Notes under the pieces: model-generated
Told to the model about the DNA's origin: nothing
Databases searched by the model: none
What the model saw: only the letters and a program-made list of their open reading frames with translations
Origin: Dactylorhiza incarnata
Lineage: Eukaryota; Streptophyta; Magnoliopsida; Asparagales; Orchidaceae
NCBI GenBank assembly: GCA_033032865.1
Contig: JAWHQI010000004.1
Location: 19,574,001-19,638,000 of the forward strand
DNA: 64,000 bases
Direction: 5' to 3'
Shown here: piece by piece, positions 21,915 to 32,488 of the stretch
Position numbering within the stretch: position 1 is the stretch's first letter
How the letters are laid out: every line of letters begins with the position of its first letter
Translations under genes and position numbers: made by a program

Positions 21915-22592
21915 TAATAGTTTATAGGTATGTGGTCTAATTCACCTAGAGGGAGGGGGGGTTAATAGGTCTCTTTGAGTTTTACTTATTTATTGCTAGC
22001 TAGTAAGTAAAAGTTCAAGCACACACAGAAAACACACCAGTGTTTATAGTGGTTCCCCAAGACAGTGTATCTATGGGTAGTCCACTTTCCCTCTACCCCT
22101 TTCTAACAGTGTGTTAGATAAGGTAAATTCCTCCAATCTCAGCTCCTAGAGCTTACAACACGGATCTCTCAGGCTTTCTCCAAGCCCTACCTCAGGCTAA
22201 CCAGCCCAACCACTTAGAGTGATCCCACTCCTATAGATCAGAGATCACCTTGACCTCCTATGTGCCATGGCCGGATCTTCAAGCTCTTAACCCTTGTTGA
22301 ATTTGCTCCTCTCCACCAAAGTACTGGTTCGACTCCTCTCAGCATTCTAAAGTTGATAAGGTAAATTCCTCCAATCTCAGCTCCTAGAACTTACAACACG
22401 GATCTCTCAGGCTTTCTCCAAGCCCTACCTCAGGCTAACCAGCCCAACCACTTAGAGTGATCCCACTCCTATAGATCAGAGATCACCTTGACCTCTTATG
22501 TGCCATGGCCGGATCTTCAAGCTCTTAACCCTTGTTGAATTTGCTCCTCTCCACCAAAGTACTGGTTCGACTCCTCTCAGCATTCTAAAGCT
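21915..22592 (-). repeat. 5' LTR of copia-2 (truncated) with a 238-bp tandem duplication
   Basis: The stretch from AATAGTTTATAGGTATG onward matches the solo LTR at 22980 (TGATAGTTTATAGG), so this is an LTR end whose terminal TG has become TA. A 238-bp unit is present twice in tandem (22117-22354 and 22355-22592), nearly identical. Homology to the solo LTR fades within this duplication, and the start of the LTR is not present. Confidence 0.75.
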
Positions 22593-22979
22593 AATGGAAT
22601 GCTCAAATGGGGGTGGTGTGGGCTAGGTGTAGTGTTTTGAATAGGGGTAGTCATCCTTGCATTGTTTGCTCCTCCTAGCCACCATCTGTCACCATTTCTT
22701 CTGGAATTCGATTGGGAATTACTAATGGGGTTTAGAGGAAGGCTTGGGACAGAGGAATGGAGGGCCACGTGAATTCCATTTCTCAATTTCCTCCTTGTCC
22801 TCTCTTGTATTTGGGGAAAATCTCAAATTTTCCCTCATGCATGTCTTCTCCCTCCAATTTCAAAGGGTAGGTGATGTCAATTGGCAAGAGGGTTGTTGTA
22901 TGGGCTTAGGTTGAGGCCTTGGCCCATTTGGAATCCACTTGGGCTTTTAATTTCCTCCTTTAGGACTAATGTTGACCAT
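22593..22979. other. TTGAC-rich non-coding sequence, left piece
   Basis: No supported gene. It ends ...AATGTTGACCAT, immediately before the solo LTR. The same sequence continues at 24270-24339 and 36916 after two nested insertions, so these pieces were once contiguous. Confidence 0.5.
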
Positions 22980-23776
22980 TGATAGTTTATAGGTATGTAG
23001 TCTAATTCATCTAGAGGTGGATACGTCTCTTTGAGTTTTACATATTTATTGCTAGCTAATAAGTAAAAGTTCAAGCACACACAAGTGTTTATAGTGGTTC
23101 CCCAAGACAGTGTGTCTATGGGTAGTCCACTTTCCCTCTACCCCTTTCTAACATTGTGTTAGATAAGGCAAACTCCTCCAATCTCAGCTCCTATCCCTCA
23201 GGATCTCTCAGGCTTGCTCCAAGCCTTACCTCAGGCTAACCAGCCCTACCACTCAGAGTGCTCCTACTCCTACAGCTCAAATATCACCTTGACCTCCTAC
23301 CTCAGGCCTCTCAAGAAGCCCTACTTCTCAGGCAGAATGCCCTACAACTCAAGCTCAACAGCCTTACCAAACTCAAGCTTAACAGCCATATAGCTCAGGT
23401 TTACCAACCCTACAACTCAGGAAATATGCCTACAAACTCAGAACTTCACTGTTCTTACAGTGGGTAAATGTTAAGCTTACAACAGTTGACAGCAGTGGTA
23501 TGATGTCTTCTGTTGCTTCTACACAGCTGGTGCTTCTTTGAAGCTTGCATGAAGGTATACTTCAGACTTTGCTTCTTTTTTATCCTTCTCTTCAGTGTAG
23601 GGGTAAAGATCTACTTGTTCTTCTAAAATAGAAGAGCTATATTCTCCCCTTGTTTCTTCTAGCTGGTTCAGATAGCAGCAGGAGAGAAAAACTTGAAAGC
23701 CGTCAATGGAACAGTGATAATGGCTCTCTACTTTTCAGCACACTAACAGTAATATCTGAAAGTGCCCTAAGTTGTT

Positions 23777-23786
23777 CTTTTATACT
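23777..23786 (-). promoter_or_regulatory. TATA box of the solo LTR
   Basis: The minus strand reads AGTATAAAAG between the CTCAGCGG array and the leader repeats. Confidence 0.6.
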
Positions 23787-23919
23787 CCATTTGTCTTCAA
23801 CGACTCTTAGGAAAGGGCCCTGACACTTTGGAAGAGGATGGATAACTTTATCCTCCTTTTACAGTTGTTTGTGCCAAAAGCAAGTCATGCCAGTGTCGTT
23901 TTTGTGATTTGAGTCAGTC

Positions 23920-24115
23920 TCAGCGGTTGGGCTGAGACAGTCTTCCATCTCAGCGGTTTAGCTGATTTGGTCTCAGCGGATCCACTGAGATAGATAGTCT
24001 TCTCAGCAGATTTTGTCTATCTGTAGCTCAGCTGAGGCAGAACTCTTCTTAGCGGATCCTGGCCATGTCTCAGTGGTTCCGCTGAGACAGTGAGTTATTC
24101 TCAGTGGTTTTGACA
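23920..24115 (-). repeat. CTCAGCGG...CCGCTGAG array (U3)
   Basis: Eight or more copies of CTCAGCGG(N2-4)CCGCTGAG-like half sites, for instance TCTCAGCGGATCCACTGAGA near 23972 and TCAGTGGTTCCGCTGAGACA near 24072. They lie directly upstream of the TATA box when read on the minus strand. Confidence 0.8.
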
Positions 24116-24339
24116 GCAAACCACTGACCTTATTTCAATGCTTGGAATATCATAACCCTGCATATTCCTGATACAAAAGAGGGTTTATCAAATACACTAT
24201 GTACTTAGCATTGTGAGTGATGCCTCTTCAAATTAAGGGATCATTAGGGGAAATATTCCCAACAACCATGGTTGACTTTAGGGTTCACTTGGTCAAATTG
24301 ATGAGTGTGCCAGCCCCACTTAATGTTCATGAGTCCTAT

Positions 24340-25036
24340 TGTTAAAATCGATTTCTCAGTCTCTTGTGGAGCTCGGTCCATCAACGAGTTGAGGGGCGGC
24401 TAGCACTTACTGGCTCCCCGGAAGGAACGGACTAGAGACTCGAACTAGACACAGACCCTTGGTCGCAGCGAGGAGGTCCCACCACACACCCGGAAGATCT
24501 TTGAGCGGTTCCCCTCCCACGCCAAAGCTGAGACTGGGCACCTTGGAGAGCCTGAGAGCTAAACCAAGAAAACTAGGGAGGAAGAAGCTCAGAATACAGA
24601 GATTGGAATCCTCTCCAAAGGTGTCCTTCAAGGTCTATTTATAGTTTTTTACTCATGGTCTACTAATAGCGAGATTCCGCCTTACATTTTTACTATGCGC
24701 AGTCCAAAATGGTCTGCCAACAACCAAACTCCACTGTTCTGAGGGGCTATTGACAGCCCATGAAGGGTACCCAGGTAAAGACACCCCTGGACCCTTGCTA
24801 AGCTTGCCACTGATTAGGGCCCCTAGCTTGGCCGCTCGCTCGCTTGCGAGCGGCCCCGGCGAGGTCGGCTCACCCGCCTTCCCGCGGGAGTCCGGCTTGG
24901 ATCCGACTCGCCTGGCTCGCCCGCCTTCCTGCGAACGGCCGCGAGGTTCCAGCTCGCCCGGCTCGCCTAGGCTATTCCTCTTGATCCTGGTCTACTTGGC
25001 CTCTGCTCACCTCTTGGCGAATACCGGGGTTGTACA
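24340..25036 (-). repeat. 3' LTR of the Tat-like element
   Basis: 697 bp; on the minus strand it starts TGTACAACCCCGGTATTCGC and ends TTTTAACA. It differs from the 5' LTR at several visible positions, so this is not a very recent insertion. A GGCTCGCC/CTCGC-rich array (about 24820-24975) lies upstream of the TATA box (about 24644-24635). Confidence 0.9.
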
Positions 25037-25152
25037 TAATCCTCGCTCTTCGCGAGGCTACCTTAGGCTCGCGAAGAAACATCCAACCAATGGAATTCAT
25101 CGGCCATTTGATGACGTGGCAAGAATCTTTCGATGGGACCCACGCCCTCAGC

Positions 25153-25160
25153 TATAAATA
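25153..25160 (+). promoter_or_regulatory. TATA box of antisense unit A
   Basis: TATAAATA in CAGCTATAAATACCC lies 75 bp before the ATG at 25235 on the plus strand, opposite to the element's own transcription. Pyrimidine-rich sequence follows, as in plant 5' leaders. Confidence 0.5.
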
Positions 25161-25234
25161 CCCTTCCTCCTGGCCGGGGCATAAACTTTCCCTCCCTCTT
25201 CTTTCTTTTGTTGCTCGCCATTGGATCTGGCGCG

Positions 25235-26456
25235 ATGCCAACAAAGGAAGAGATGTTGGCTCGCCTTAAGGCTTCGCATGCGGTCCAGAAGGTAAAAGCA
25301 AATGTACTCGCTCCCTTGGTCTCCCCGCAGCCTGCTCCGCCTCCGCCTCAAATCAAAAAGGCGAAGACCATCCGGCGTCAGCCCGGCGAGGATGGGTCAT
25401 CCCCTTCGTCTCCATCCCCCACGACGAGCTCGCCTTGCAGATACTATTGCCAAGTTCAACAATTTAACACCTTTCTCCCCTGACATTCCTTCCTCATTCG
25501 TAGAACCCTCCCCCGGGAGAAAATACCGTGGAGAAATCAACTACGGAGGCTCGCACTTCCACCCCCGGTGGGACTGGCACTCCTCCCTTTGATCTGAGGG
25601 TCACCGACCTGCGGGACCCGCCCTCACGGTTGGGTGAGTGGTTCACCTCGTCTTCCTTCATATTTCATCACTCGCTAAGTCTCCCTCATTCCTTGTGCAG
25701 TGTCTCCTCTCGCGAACCTGGAGGAGCGGATCCCTCCTCTACCGGACTCGCCGGCCCCGCCGAACCAGACCATTATTACTCCGGGGTTTGATATCCTTGG
25801 TCAACGAAGCCCGGGCGGGATGCTACTTTCCAACTTCGGGCTAGCAAACAAAGCGGTGCACCGCCCCGGCCTGGATAAATCTATACCCCCTGCCTTTACT
25901 GACGCCTTCAAGGGTCTATCAGGCACCTCTCGCCAGCTCCCCTGTACCATTCTCATTTCGCTAGGTTCAACTATTTTCTACCGATTGCCCTCCCCCTTTT
26001 CCTTATTGTCGATTTCCTCCTCGCAGGTGTTTCTCGAACCCCGCCTGCCGAGTCAGAGCATGGAGAGGTGGAGATGTGTCCACCGCCCTCGCCGAGCTAG
26101 GTCGCAGATGTCCTGTGGGACCCCGCCAATCCGGAGCAAATGAAGAGGCGAGTCGCAGAGATATTCTAGAAACATACCCTGATGTTGCTAGAGTTGTATG
26201 ATCAAGACTGGCTGAACAGGGCCACGTACAAGGAAAGGTTCGCCGCTATGGAGGATGTGAACGCGTGCGTCCTTGCTGAGATTCAGTAGGTCGCTCGCAA
26301 TGAGGTCACCTCACCCGGGGTGCACCTCGCGTGAATTGAGGATTACACGCGGCTGCTTCAGCACCGAGGTCCAATCAGTTCACGAGTATCACTACCCACG
26401 AATCCATCCGCGATCGGGTGTGCGAGGCCGCGGTCGCTGGAAATGGATTAATTATT
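25235..26456 (+). pseudogene. Antisense gene-like unit A inside the Tat-like element
   Basis: From the ATG at 25235 the frame reads MPTKEEMLARLKASHAVQ, then a Pro/Ser/Lys-rich stretch (PPPPQIKKAKTIRRQPGEDG). Later coding-like stretches are RIPPLPDSPAPPNQT (from 25701) and, near 26110-26330, DPANPEQMKRRVAEIF and LYDQDWLNRATYKERFAAM. They lie in different frames separated by plausible introns: GTGAGT near 25634 to GTGCAG at 25700, and CTCGCAG near 26026. Stops such as the one after VAEIF mark decay. No known domain was recognised. It may be a separate gene or the 5' part of unit B; antisense ORFs are known in Grande-type Tat elements. Confidence 0.4.
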
Positions 26457-27813
26457 AATCCATTGTTTTTTAGTGTTCGTTTCTTGTTGTCATATCCTCC
26501 CCCCCCCCCCCTATTGGGGGTTTCGAACAATTTGATTTGTAATAATGATACTTTATCTCGCTCGCGAGACCGCATGCTCGCTTTATATTACTTTTATTGC
26601 TGTGCTAATTGTCCACTTGTTGTCTTTCTTCTATTTGACATGCCTGGCTCGCGGGCCATTGCCTCTCCCTCGTAATTTGTTCCTTTTCCTTACGTAGTTT
26701 TTGGCTTGCGAACGACGCTTTGGAGGACCTCGCCGGGACGCTAACTCGCTGGAAGCGGATAAGGCCCCAAGATGCTGGAAAATTACCGCACGGTTCCGCT
26801 ATTCGCACCCCCCCTGCCCCGACGCTTCGACTTCTTCCCGCTCTTTTCATTTCTATGAATAGCCTTCAGCTTTAATTTTCTAACCACCGCATTTACTATT
26901 CTACAGCTTTTCTTCTCCCTTCTCAACTCTCTCGCAAATCACAGCTAGCACTCGCATTTCTTCTGGCTCGCCGCTGATAACCATGGTAGTCGAGGGTGAG
27001 ACCGAGGGGCGAGCCAAGTGTGCCCGGGCCTTGGGCGAAAGCCCTTTCTTCTGCGCCTCGCTGACTGACAAAGAATTCTGCGCTACGGTGGACTGCTACA
27101 TACCCTCAGGGTTTGTAGCTCGCCGCCCTACCGACCGGGACACAATCAATGATTTCTCCTCTAACGAGCTTGTCATTCCCATTGCCCATTTCGAGAAAGG
27201 GTTGCGACTCCCCCTATGGCTGGAAGTGCGACAGGTAAGTTGTTCTTCTCTTGCATTTCTTACTCGCTTTGCTAGGGATGCGCTAACCCTCTGGAGTTAA
27301 TCCCAGGTATTCAAATACTATGGCGTCTTGCCAAGCCAGATGACCCCCAATGCGATCGTCGTGGTGGTCGCATTCGCCAGCTACCTACAGGAGGAGAAGA
27401 TCGAGTTTAGCCTGCTCGTCTTCCGAAAGGTCTTCTCCTTCTGCTCTTACAAGGATGGGACAACACACTTCGCGAGCCAACATGTCACTGTCTGCGAGAC
27501 AGTGAACAAAACTCACTACTGGCTCCAGAAGTACGTCCTTGTCAAGGGACCGTTCGGCAACGTACCCTTCGCCCCCGTCCAGCGGGACGAGGCGACCTAC
27601 CGCCCCCTGCATCGCTAGGTGGTTACGACGCAAGGCTCTACCAATATCTGGAAGGGAAAGACTTCGAGGTAGTCTACCTCCTCCAGAGGGTGGACTCGCT
27701 ACTACCGGTTCTCCAAGGAGAAGGTTCGACTCGCGCTCGCCAACTCCCTACTTTTTTTCTCATTCTGATCGCTAATATTTAACTTTTGCAGGAGAGCGGG
27801 ATCTTACGCTTCA

Positions 27814-27838
27814 CCCCCCCCCCCCCCCCCCCCCCCCC
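27814..27838 (+). repeat. Run of 25 C
   Basis: Homopolymer inside antisense unit B, followed by an ACACAC run. In the coding frame it would be polyproline. Its length is likely unstable or uncertain in the assembly. Confidence 0.9.
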
Positions 27839-28067
27839 GCCCCCACACACACACACACGCGAGGGGAGCAACCCTCTCCTCTGGCTCGCTCACCCTCACA
27901 GCTGCCGAGGCATGTCGAGACCCTCCAGGCTCGTCCTCTGGGAAGAAGCGGCCGCCGACTGCGAGCCAACCTACCGTTCCACCTTCGGCCAAGAAGAAAA
28001 GCAAGAAGACCCCCGCTTCCACCAAGGGGAAGGATGTGGTGGAACTGTCTAAGCCAGAGCTCCCCCA

Positions 28068-28096
28068 CCCCCCCCCCCCCCCCCCCCCCCCCCCCC
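28068..28096 (+). repeat. Run of 29 C
   Basis: Second homopolymer in unit B, 230 bp after the first, again within a Pro-rich region. The frame change needed across it may be a length error or a real mutation. Confidence 0.9.
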
Positions 28097-29001
28097 GCAC
28101 CCCCCCTCCCCCCCGCCTGCGAACCAGAAGGCCGCCGGGGAGAGTGGCGAGCCCGGGGACGTCGCCGACAAGCCCAAGACGGCGAGCCACAAGAACTTTG
28201 GCCTCGGCGCGAGTCTCCCGGATGCGGTCGGCGAGCCGGTGCTCGCATGGGATCCTGACTATAATAGGATCTCATGCTCTTCGCTCCTCCCCTCCTGGGC
28301 CGAGAGCGATAAATTTGGGGGCGAGGCGTTCTCCCTCGCCTTCGGGCTCTACAGCAGCGAGGATGCCTCCTATTTCGGACTCTTCAAAACCCGAACCCTT
28401 GTCTATGAGGCCGCGCGAGCCCAGTTCAGGGCGATGGAGCTTGCCCATATGTTGGGCCTCCATTACGTAACCTCGGACCGGGAAACCAAGGAGCTCAAGA
28501 GCGAGCTTCAGAAGTCCGCGGACGAGATCGCGCGGCTTAAGGGAAATGAGGCCTTGTCTGAGGGCCCACTTGCCAGTCTCCAGGGTGGCATGGTAAGTAC
28601 AGTATACAAATGTTTCTACCCCGCTCGCCTCCTTCGCCTTGTCTGACTTGTCCCTTTCGTAGGATGCCGAGTCGGCGAGCCAACTCATCACGCGGAACAC
28701 CAATCTGGAGATGGAGAACAACTTCTTGAAGGTGCAGGTCCGCGATCTGACCTTGGCGATGCATCCCCAGCCCCCTCCATGAGTCGGGGCTCGCGGCCAG
28801 TTGCGAGAAGAGAAGAAGGTGACCCGCAAGAACTCAATGGGCGTCTCTGACCTCGTCTTCGATACCCTCAAGGGGGAAGGCCTGATTATCCCGGATGTGA
28901 TGGAACTCACTGTCGAGGATGTCGTCTCGGGTCTGTTCGCGCCTATTCCGGAGGCTGAAGATCGCGGGAGTGAGGAAGAGCTGTCCGGCGACCAGCCTTG
29001 A

Positions 29002-29734
29002 TCTTTTGTTTTTCTATATAAACCTTTTATTCTTACCGTCGAGTTTGCCCTTACCTGTAATGTACTTTTTTGTTTGAGAAAATGAAATGGAAGTATTTTT
29101 CTATCTTTACTGTCACCCTTTTCTTGCTCGCATTCGCGCTTTCTTTTATGCTCTTGCTGATGTACTTAGTAATGTTGTGTGCTCATACACTTAGCTGCGC
29201 TCGCGTCACAATGTCTATTTATGCTTGCGTTCGCACATTCCTTATCGACGGTGATGATAGAGTTCATTTTATCGCGCTTTCATTTTGTCTCGCTACCTTA
29301 CCTCGCGCACATCCAATACGGCGTTCGCGCAGCTGTTCTCTCCTGGTTGTTCGTTTGATAAGCCCTTCCCTACGCTTACACCTGGATAGGACATGGCTCA
29401 CTCCGCGCCTCTGGCTCGCTCCGTAGGGGCCCCTTCGAGCGAGGTCGATGTTGCCTTAACCTGCTCGCCCAACCCCTGCGCGCGACCAATGATGATGGCT
29501 AACTGATGCGTCGGCGGATCTCTTTGACCGGCTAGTTTTATGCGCGATACAAAATTCTTCAAGTATTTTTTGCGAGTCCGGACATGATCTGGCGAGCCCT
29601 GTGACCTCTGCATCCGGCCGTCTCGCTGCTACTGTGGGATAGCGTTTCTCACCCGTTGTTGCTTTCTATGCTTCCTGCGGGCGAGTCCTGGGGCTCGCCC
29701 CCATATAGGCCTTAAGAGTTTTGCGAGCCAGGCT
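29002..29734. other. Non-coding spacer between antisense unit B and tandem array
   Basis: No gene recognised on either strand. It is T-rich at first, with a possible terminator/polyadenylation-type region for unit B (29005-29070), then GC-mixed and rich in CTCGC words like the rest of this element. Confidence 0.4.
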
Positions 29735-30510
29735 TCTCAATTCGAACCACTTGCCATCCTCTCTGCGAGGTCACCCTGACTCACCGGCTAGTGAGAGCCT
29801 GGCAGTGAGATCGTCCGGGGCAATCCAGCAAAAAGACTTGTTACCTTGCCAGCCTCTCCGCGAGATCTACCTGACCCACCGACTAGTGAGCACCTGGCAA
29901 CGGGATCGTCCGGGGCAATCCAACATAAAGACTTGTTACCTTGCCAGTCTCTCCGCGAGATCTACCTGACCCACCGGCTAGTGAGATCCTGTCAGCGGGA
30001 TCATCCGGGGCAATCCAGCATAAAGACTTGTTACCTTGCCAACCTCTCCGCGAGATCTACCTGACCCACCGGCTAGTGAGAGCCCGGTAGGGGGATCGTC
30101 CGTGGCTATCCAGCATAAAGACTTGTTACCTTGCCATCCTCTCCGCGAGATCTACCCGACCCACCGACTAGTGAGAGCCCGGTAGAGGGATCGTTCGGGG
30201 CAATCCAGCATAAAGACTTGTTACCTTGCCAGCCTCTCCGCGAGATCTACCTGACTCACCGGCTTGTGAGAGCCCGGCAGCGGGATCGTCCGGGGCAATC
30301 CAGCTTAAAGAATTGTTACCTTGCAAGCCTCTCCGCAAGATTTACCTGACTCACCGGCTAGTGAGAGCCTGGCAGCGGGATCGTCCGGAGCAATCTAACA
30401 TAAAGACTTGTTACGTTGCCAGCCTCTCCATGAGATCTACCTGACTCATCGGCTAGTGAGAGCCCAACAGCGGGATCGTCCCGGGCAATCCAGAATAAAG
30501 ACTTGAGGAC
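29735..30510 (-). repeat. Tandem array 3: 8 units of 95 bp
   Basis: The motif CCTCTCCGCGAGATCTACC recurs exactly every 95 bp, near 29754, 29849, 29944, 30039, 30134, 30229, 30324 and 30419. Each unit also contains CCACCGGCTAGTGAGAGCC, GGGATCGTCCGGGGCAATCC and AAAGACTTGTTACCTTGCC. Because 95 is not a multiple of 3 and units are alike, 72-residue ORFs recur in shifted frames; none is a gene. Confidence 0.95.
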
Positions 30511-30580
30511 CCCTGCTTAGAAAAAACTTCATGACCAATATACTAAGAGTCAGCATATAACAAGTCAATTACAAAAGGTT

Positions 30581-31110
30581 TTAAAGGTAGAACCTTTTCT
30601 GGTCGTCCCCGCTCCGAGCTCGGCCGATAGTTACCCCTTCCACATCCTGGAGGTGGTACCCTCCCAACTTGAGCACTTCACTTACAATATAAGGCCCCTC
30701 CCAGTTGGGCTCGAGCTTTCCTACTGCAGCTCCCCTTCTGGCCGCGTCAACCTTTTTGAAGACCAAGTCCCCTTTCTCGAATTGCTTCACTCGGATGTGC
30801 TTGTCGAAGTATCGAGCCATTCGCCGCTTGACTTCTTCCTGCCAAATAGTGTCTAAGTCCCGGAGCTCTTCCACAAGGTCAAGAGATAGCCTTTGTTCTT
30901 CTCCATTCTCTGCAAGCCATTCCTCATCTCCCTCACCCGCGCCGACCACCCGGGGTGATTTCACCTCGAACTCAATTGGAAGAACATCCTTGGACCCGTG
31001 GGAGAGCTTGAATGGAATCTCTCCCGTGGCTGTGTTCGGAGTGGTCCTCAGGGCCCAGAGGACCGAGGGTAGCTTTTCTACCCAGTTCCCCTTGAGATTC
31101 TCGACCTACT
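30581..31110 (-). pseudogene. Tat-like integrase C-terminal part (end of pol)
   Basis: Minus-strand frame 30964-30581 reads ...KRRMARYFDKHIRVKQFEKG, DLVFKKVDAARRGAAVGKL and PNWEGPYIVSEVLK, the usual C-terminal beta-barrel of plant gypsy integrases (GDLVLRK...KLAPNWEGPY). It ends at a stop 70 bp before the tandem array. It is joined to the core by a frameshift near 31000-31100. Confidence 0.85.
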
Positions 31111-31966
31111 TCTTCAAAAAGTTCACAATGATTTCGTTTGCCTCCTCCACTTGTCCATTACTCCTCGGGTGGTGGACCGACGCAAACCGAAGGTCTATTC
31201 CAAGTTGGGTGCAGAAGCTGACGAACTTGTCGCTGGAAAACTGCGGTCCATTGTTTGTAACTATGGCTAGCGGGAGTCCATGCATGCAAATGATTTCACC
31301 CTGTATGAAATTTCTAATTACTTGATATGTTACCTTAGCCAGCACCTTTACCTCCATCCACTTGGAGAAATAGTCAATCATCACCAACAAAAACCTTCTT
31401 TGGCCGCTCGCCTGCGGGAAAGGACCCATCAGGTCCAAACCCCATATAGCGAAGGGTCAGGGAGCTGTGATGGTTCAGAGTCTTTGAGCTGGCAATAGCT
31501 GGAGGGGAGCGAACAACTGACACTTTGAACACTTTCTTGCAAACTCTGTCGCATCCTTGCTGATGGTAGGCCAAAAATAGCCTTGCCTCAACACTCTCCC
31601 CTCCAAGGTACGACTCCCGGAGTGGCTGTCGCAATCTCCCAAGTGGATTTCCTCCAGGACCCTTGGGACTTCCTCCTCTGATACACAACGGGCCAGGAGT
31701 CCCGAGAGTGTTTTCATGTATAGTCCTCCTACATGTAAGGAATAGTATGCTGATTTATACCTGAAGCATCGTTTATCTATATCCCCTTCAGGGAACCTCC
31801 TTGAGGTCAAGAAAGTGATGAATGGATCCATCCATGACTCCCGCTGATCCACCTCCATCAGTTCCCACTCCTCGATGGAGGGTTGAAAGAGTTCTGACAC
31901 TGTTCCCCCTGCCCGGCGCCCAAACTTGGCTATGAAATCAGCTGGGACACTCTCTTCCCTCGGCAC
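31106..31966 (-). pseudogene. Tat-like integrase: zinc domain and catalytic core
   Basis: Two frames. 31966-31475 carries the zinc-binding region (EIHLGDCDSHSGSRTLEGR, then KCSKCQLF). 31438-31106 is the catalytic core: MDLMGPFPQASGQRRFLLV with the first Asp, AIVTNNGPQFSS at the second, and NGQVEEAN with the Glu. The second catalytic residue is Asn where the family has Asp (usually VTDNGPQF), so this copy should be catalytically dead. The two frames overlap near 31440-31480, indicating a frameshift. Confidence 0.85.
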
Positions 31967-32053
31967 ATGCTTGATTGAGAAGGTGCGGAACTGCCCGATG
32001 ACTCCCTTGACCTTCTCTAGATAGTAGTGGAGGGTTGGTTCCTTCGCTTCGAA

Positions 32054-32488
32054 CTACCCCCTGATTTGGCATGCCACCACCATGGAGTCTGTTGAGACCT
32101 CTACGTCTTGTACGCCCAACTCATGGGCCAACCCCAGGCCCGCTATCACCGCCTCGTACTCGGCCTGGTTGTTGGTGATCGGGAAATGAATGATGATGGC
32201 CTGCTCAATCCTTGTCCCTTGGGGACTCACCAGGATGACTCCTCCTCCGAGGGAATGCTTTCTTGAAGCCCCATCTACCAACATCTTCCACGCCACTGGG
32301 GGAGGTGACTCATGCTCTTCCACTTCGGTCACGTAGTCCGCTAGGAAGTCTGCTACCGCTTGTGCCTTGATTGACATCCTAGGCACAAATGAGATATCAA
32401 ACTCACTCAGCTCCACAGACCATTTTGCCAACCTCCCCGAGTGCTCCACCCCTTCCATGACTTTGCAAAGGGGATGTTTGGTTACCAC
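32054..32488 (-). pseudogene. Second, archaeal-like RNase H of Tat-like pol
   Basis: After the end of the retroviral-type RNase H (LAKWSVELSEFDISFVPR, AVADFLADYV), the frame reads WKMLVDGASRKHSLGGGVIL, ITNNQAEYEAVIAGL and VEVSTDSMVVACQI. This gives the Asp...Glu...Asp pattern of a plant/archaeal-type RNase H (VDGSS, NNEAEYEA, DSQLV in relatives). A second RNase H here is a known trait of the Tat lineage. A stop follows QIRG. Confidence 0.8.

Larger units (their letters stand above)
8413..22592 (-). mobile_element. Degenerate minus-strand copia element ('copia-2'), nested host of two insertions
   Basis: Read on the minus strand, the order is truncated 5' LTR (22592-21915), primer site, gag, zinc knuckle, protease, integrase, reverse transcriptase and RNase H (ending at 8440), a Ty1/copia order. 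The 3' LTR is missing. Two elements interrupt it, at 9429-11000 and 13855-19965, each with a perfect 5-bp target duplication; removing each rejoins the copia sequence. Many stops and frameshifts make every gene a pseudogene. Its gag is closely related to the plus-strand gag at 63052-64000. Confidence 0.8.
22980..24264 (-). mobile_element. Solo LTR of a copia-2 relative, TSD ACCAT
   Basis: The 1285-bp unit begins TGATAGTTTATAGG and ends TTCCCAACA, flanked by ACCAT at 22975-22979 and 24265-24269. It matches 21915-22250. On the minus strand it shows a motif array (24110-23920), a TATA box (23786-23777), then degenerate CTCAGG/CCCTAC repeats (about 23460-23190). No internal sequence is attached, so it is the product of LTR-LTR recombination. 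Confidence 0.9.
26983..29001 (+). pseudogene. Antisense spliced gene-like unit B ('putative gypsy-type transposon' domain)
   Basis: Plus-strand frame from the ATG at 26983. The segment FEKGLRLPLWLEV, a GTAAGT donor (27234), an acceptor ending CCCAG near 27307, then VFKYYGVLPSQMTPNAI and YKDGTTHFASQ resemble the plant domain listed as 'putative gypsy type transposon' (PF04195), from memory. The middle is Pro/Lys-rich (SSGKKRPPTASQ, AKKKSKKTPAS; nuclear-localisation-like) and holds two poly-C runs. The C-terminal half is helical: LYSSEDASYFGLFKT, then coiled coil (ETKELKSELQKSADEIARLK), an intron from GTAAGT (28592) to CGTAG (about 28663), more coiled coil and an acidic end at 29001. One TGA near 28780 and frame shifts near 27616 and in the poly-C runs interrupt it. 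Function unknown. Confidence 0.6.

Noticed and set aside
29721..30444. 72-residue ORFs recurring on the plus strand
   Set aside because: They are frame-shifted readings of the 95-bp tandem repeat; the repeated peptide changes frame each unit and stops in every third one.
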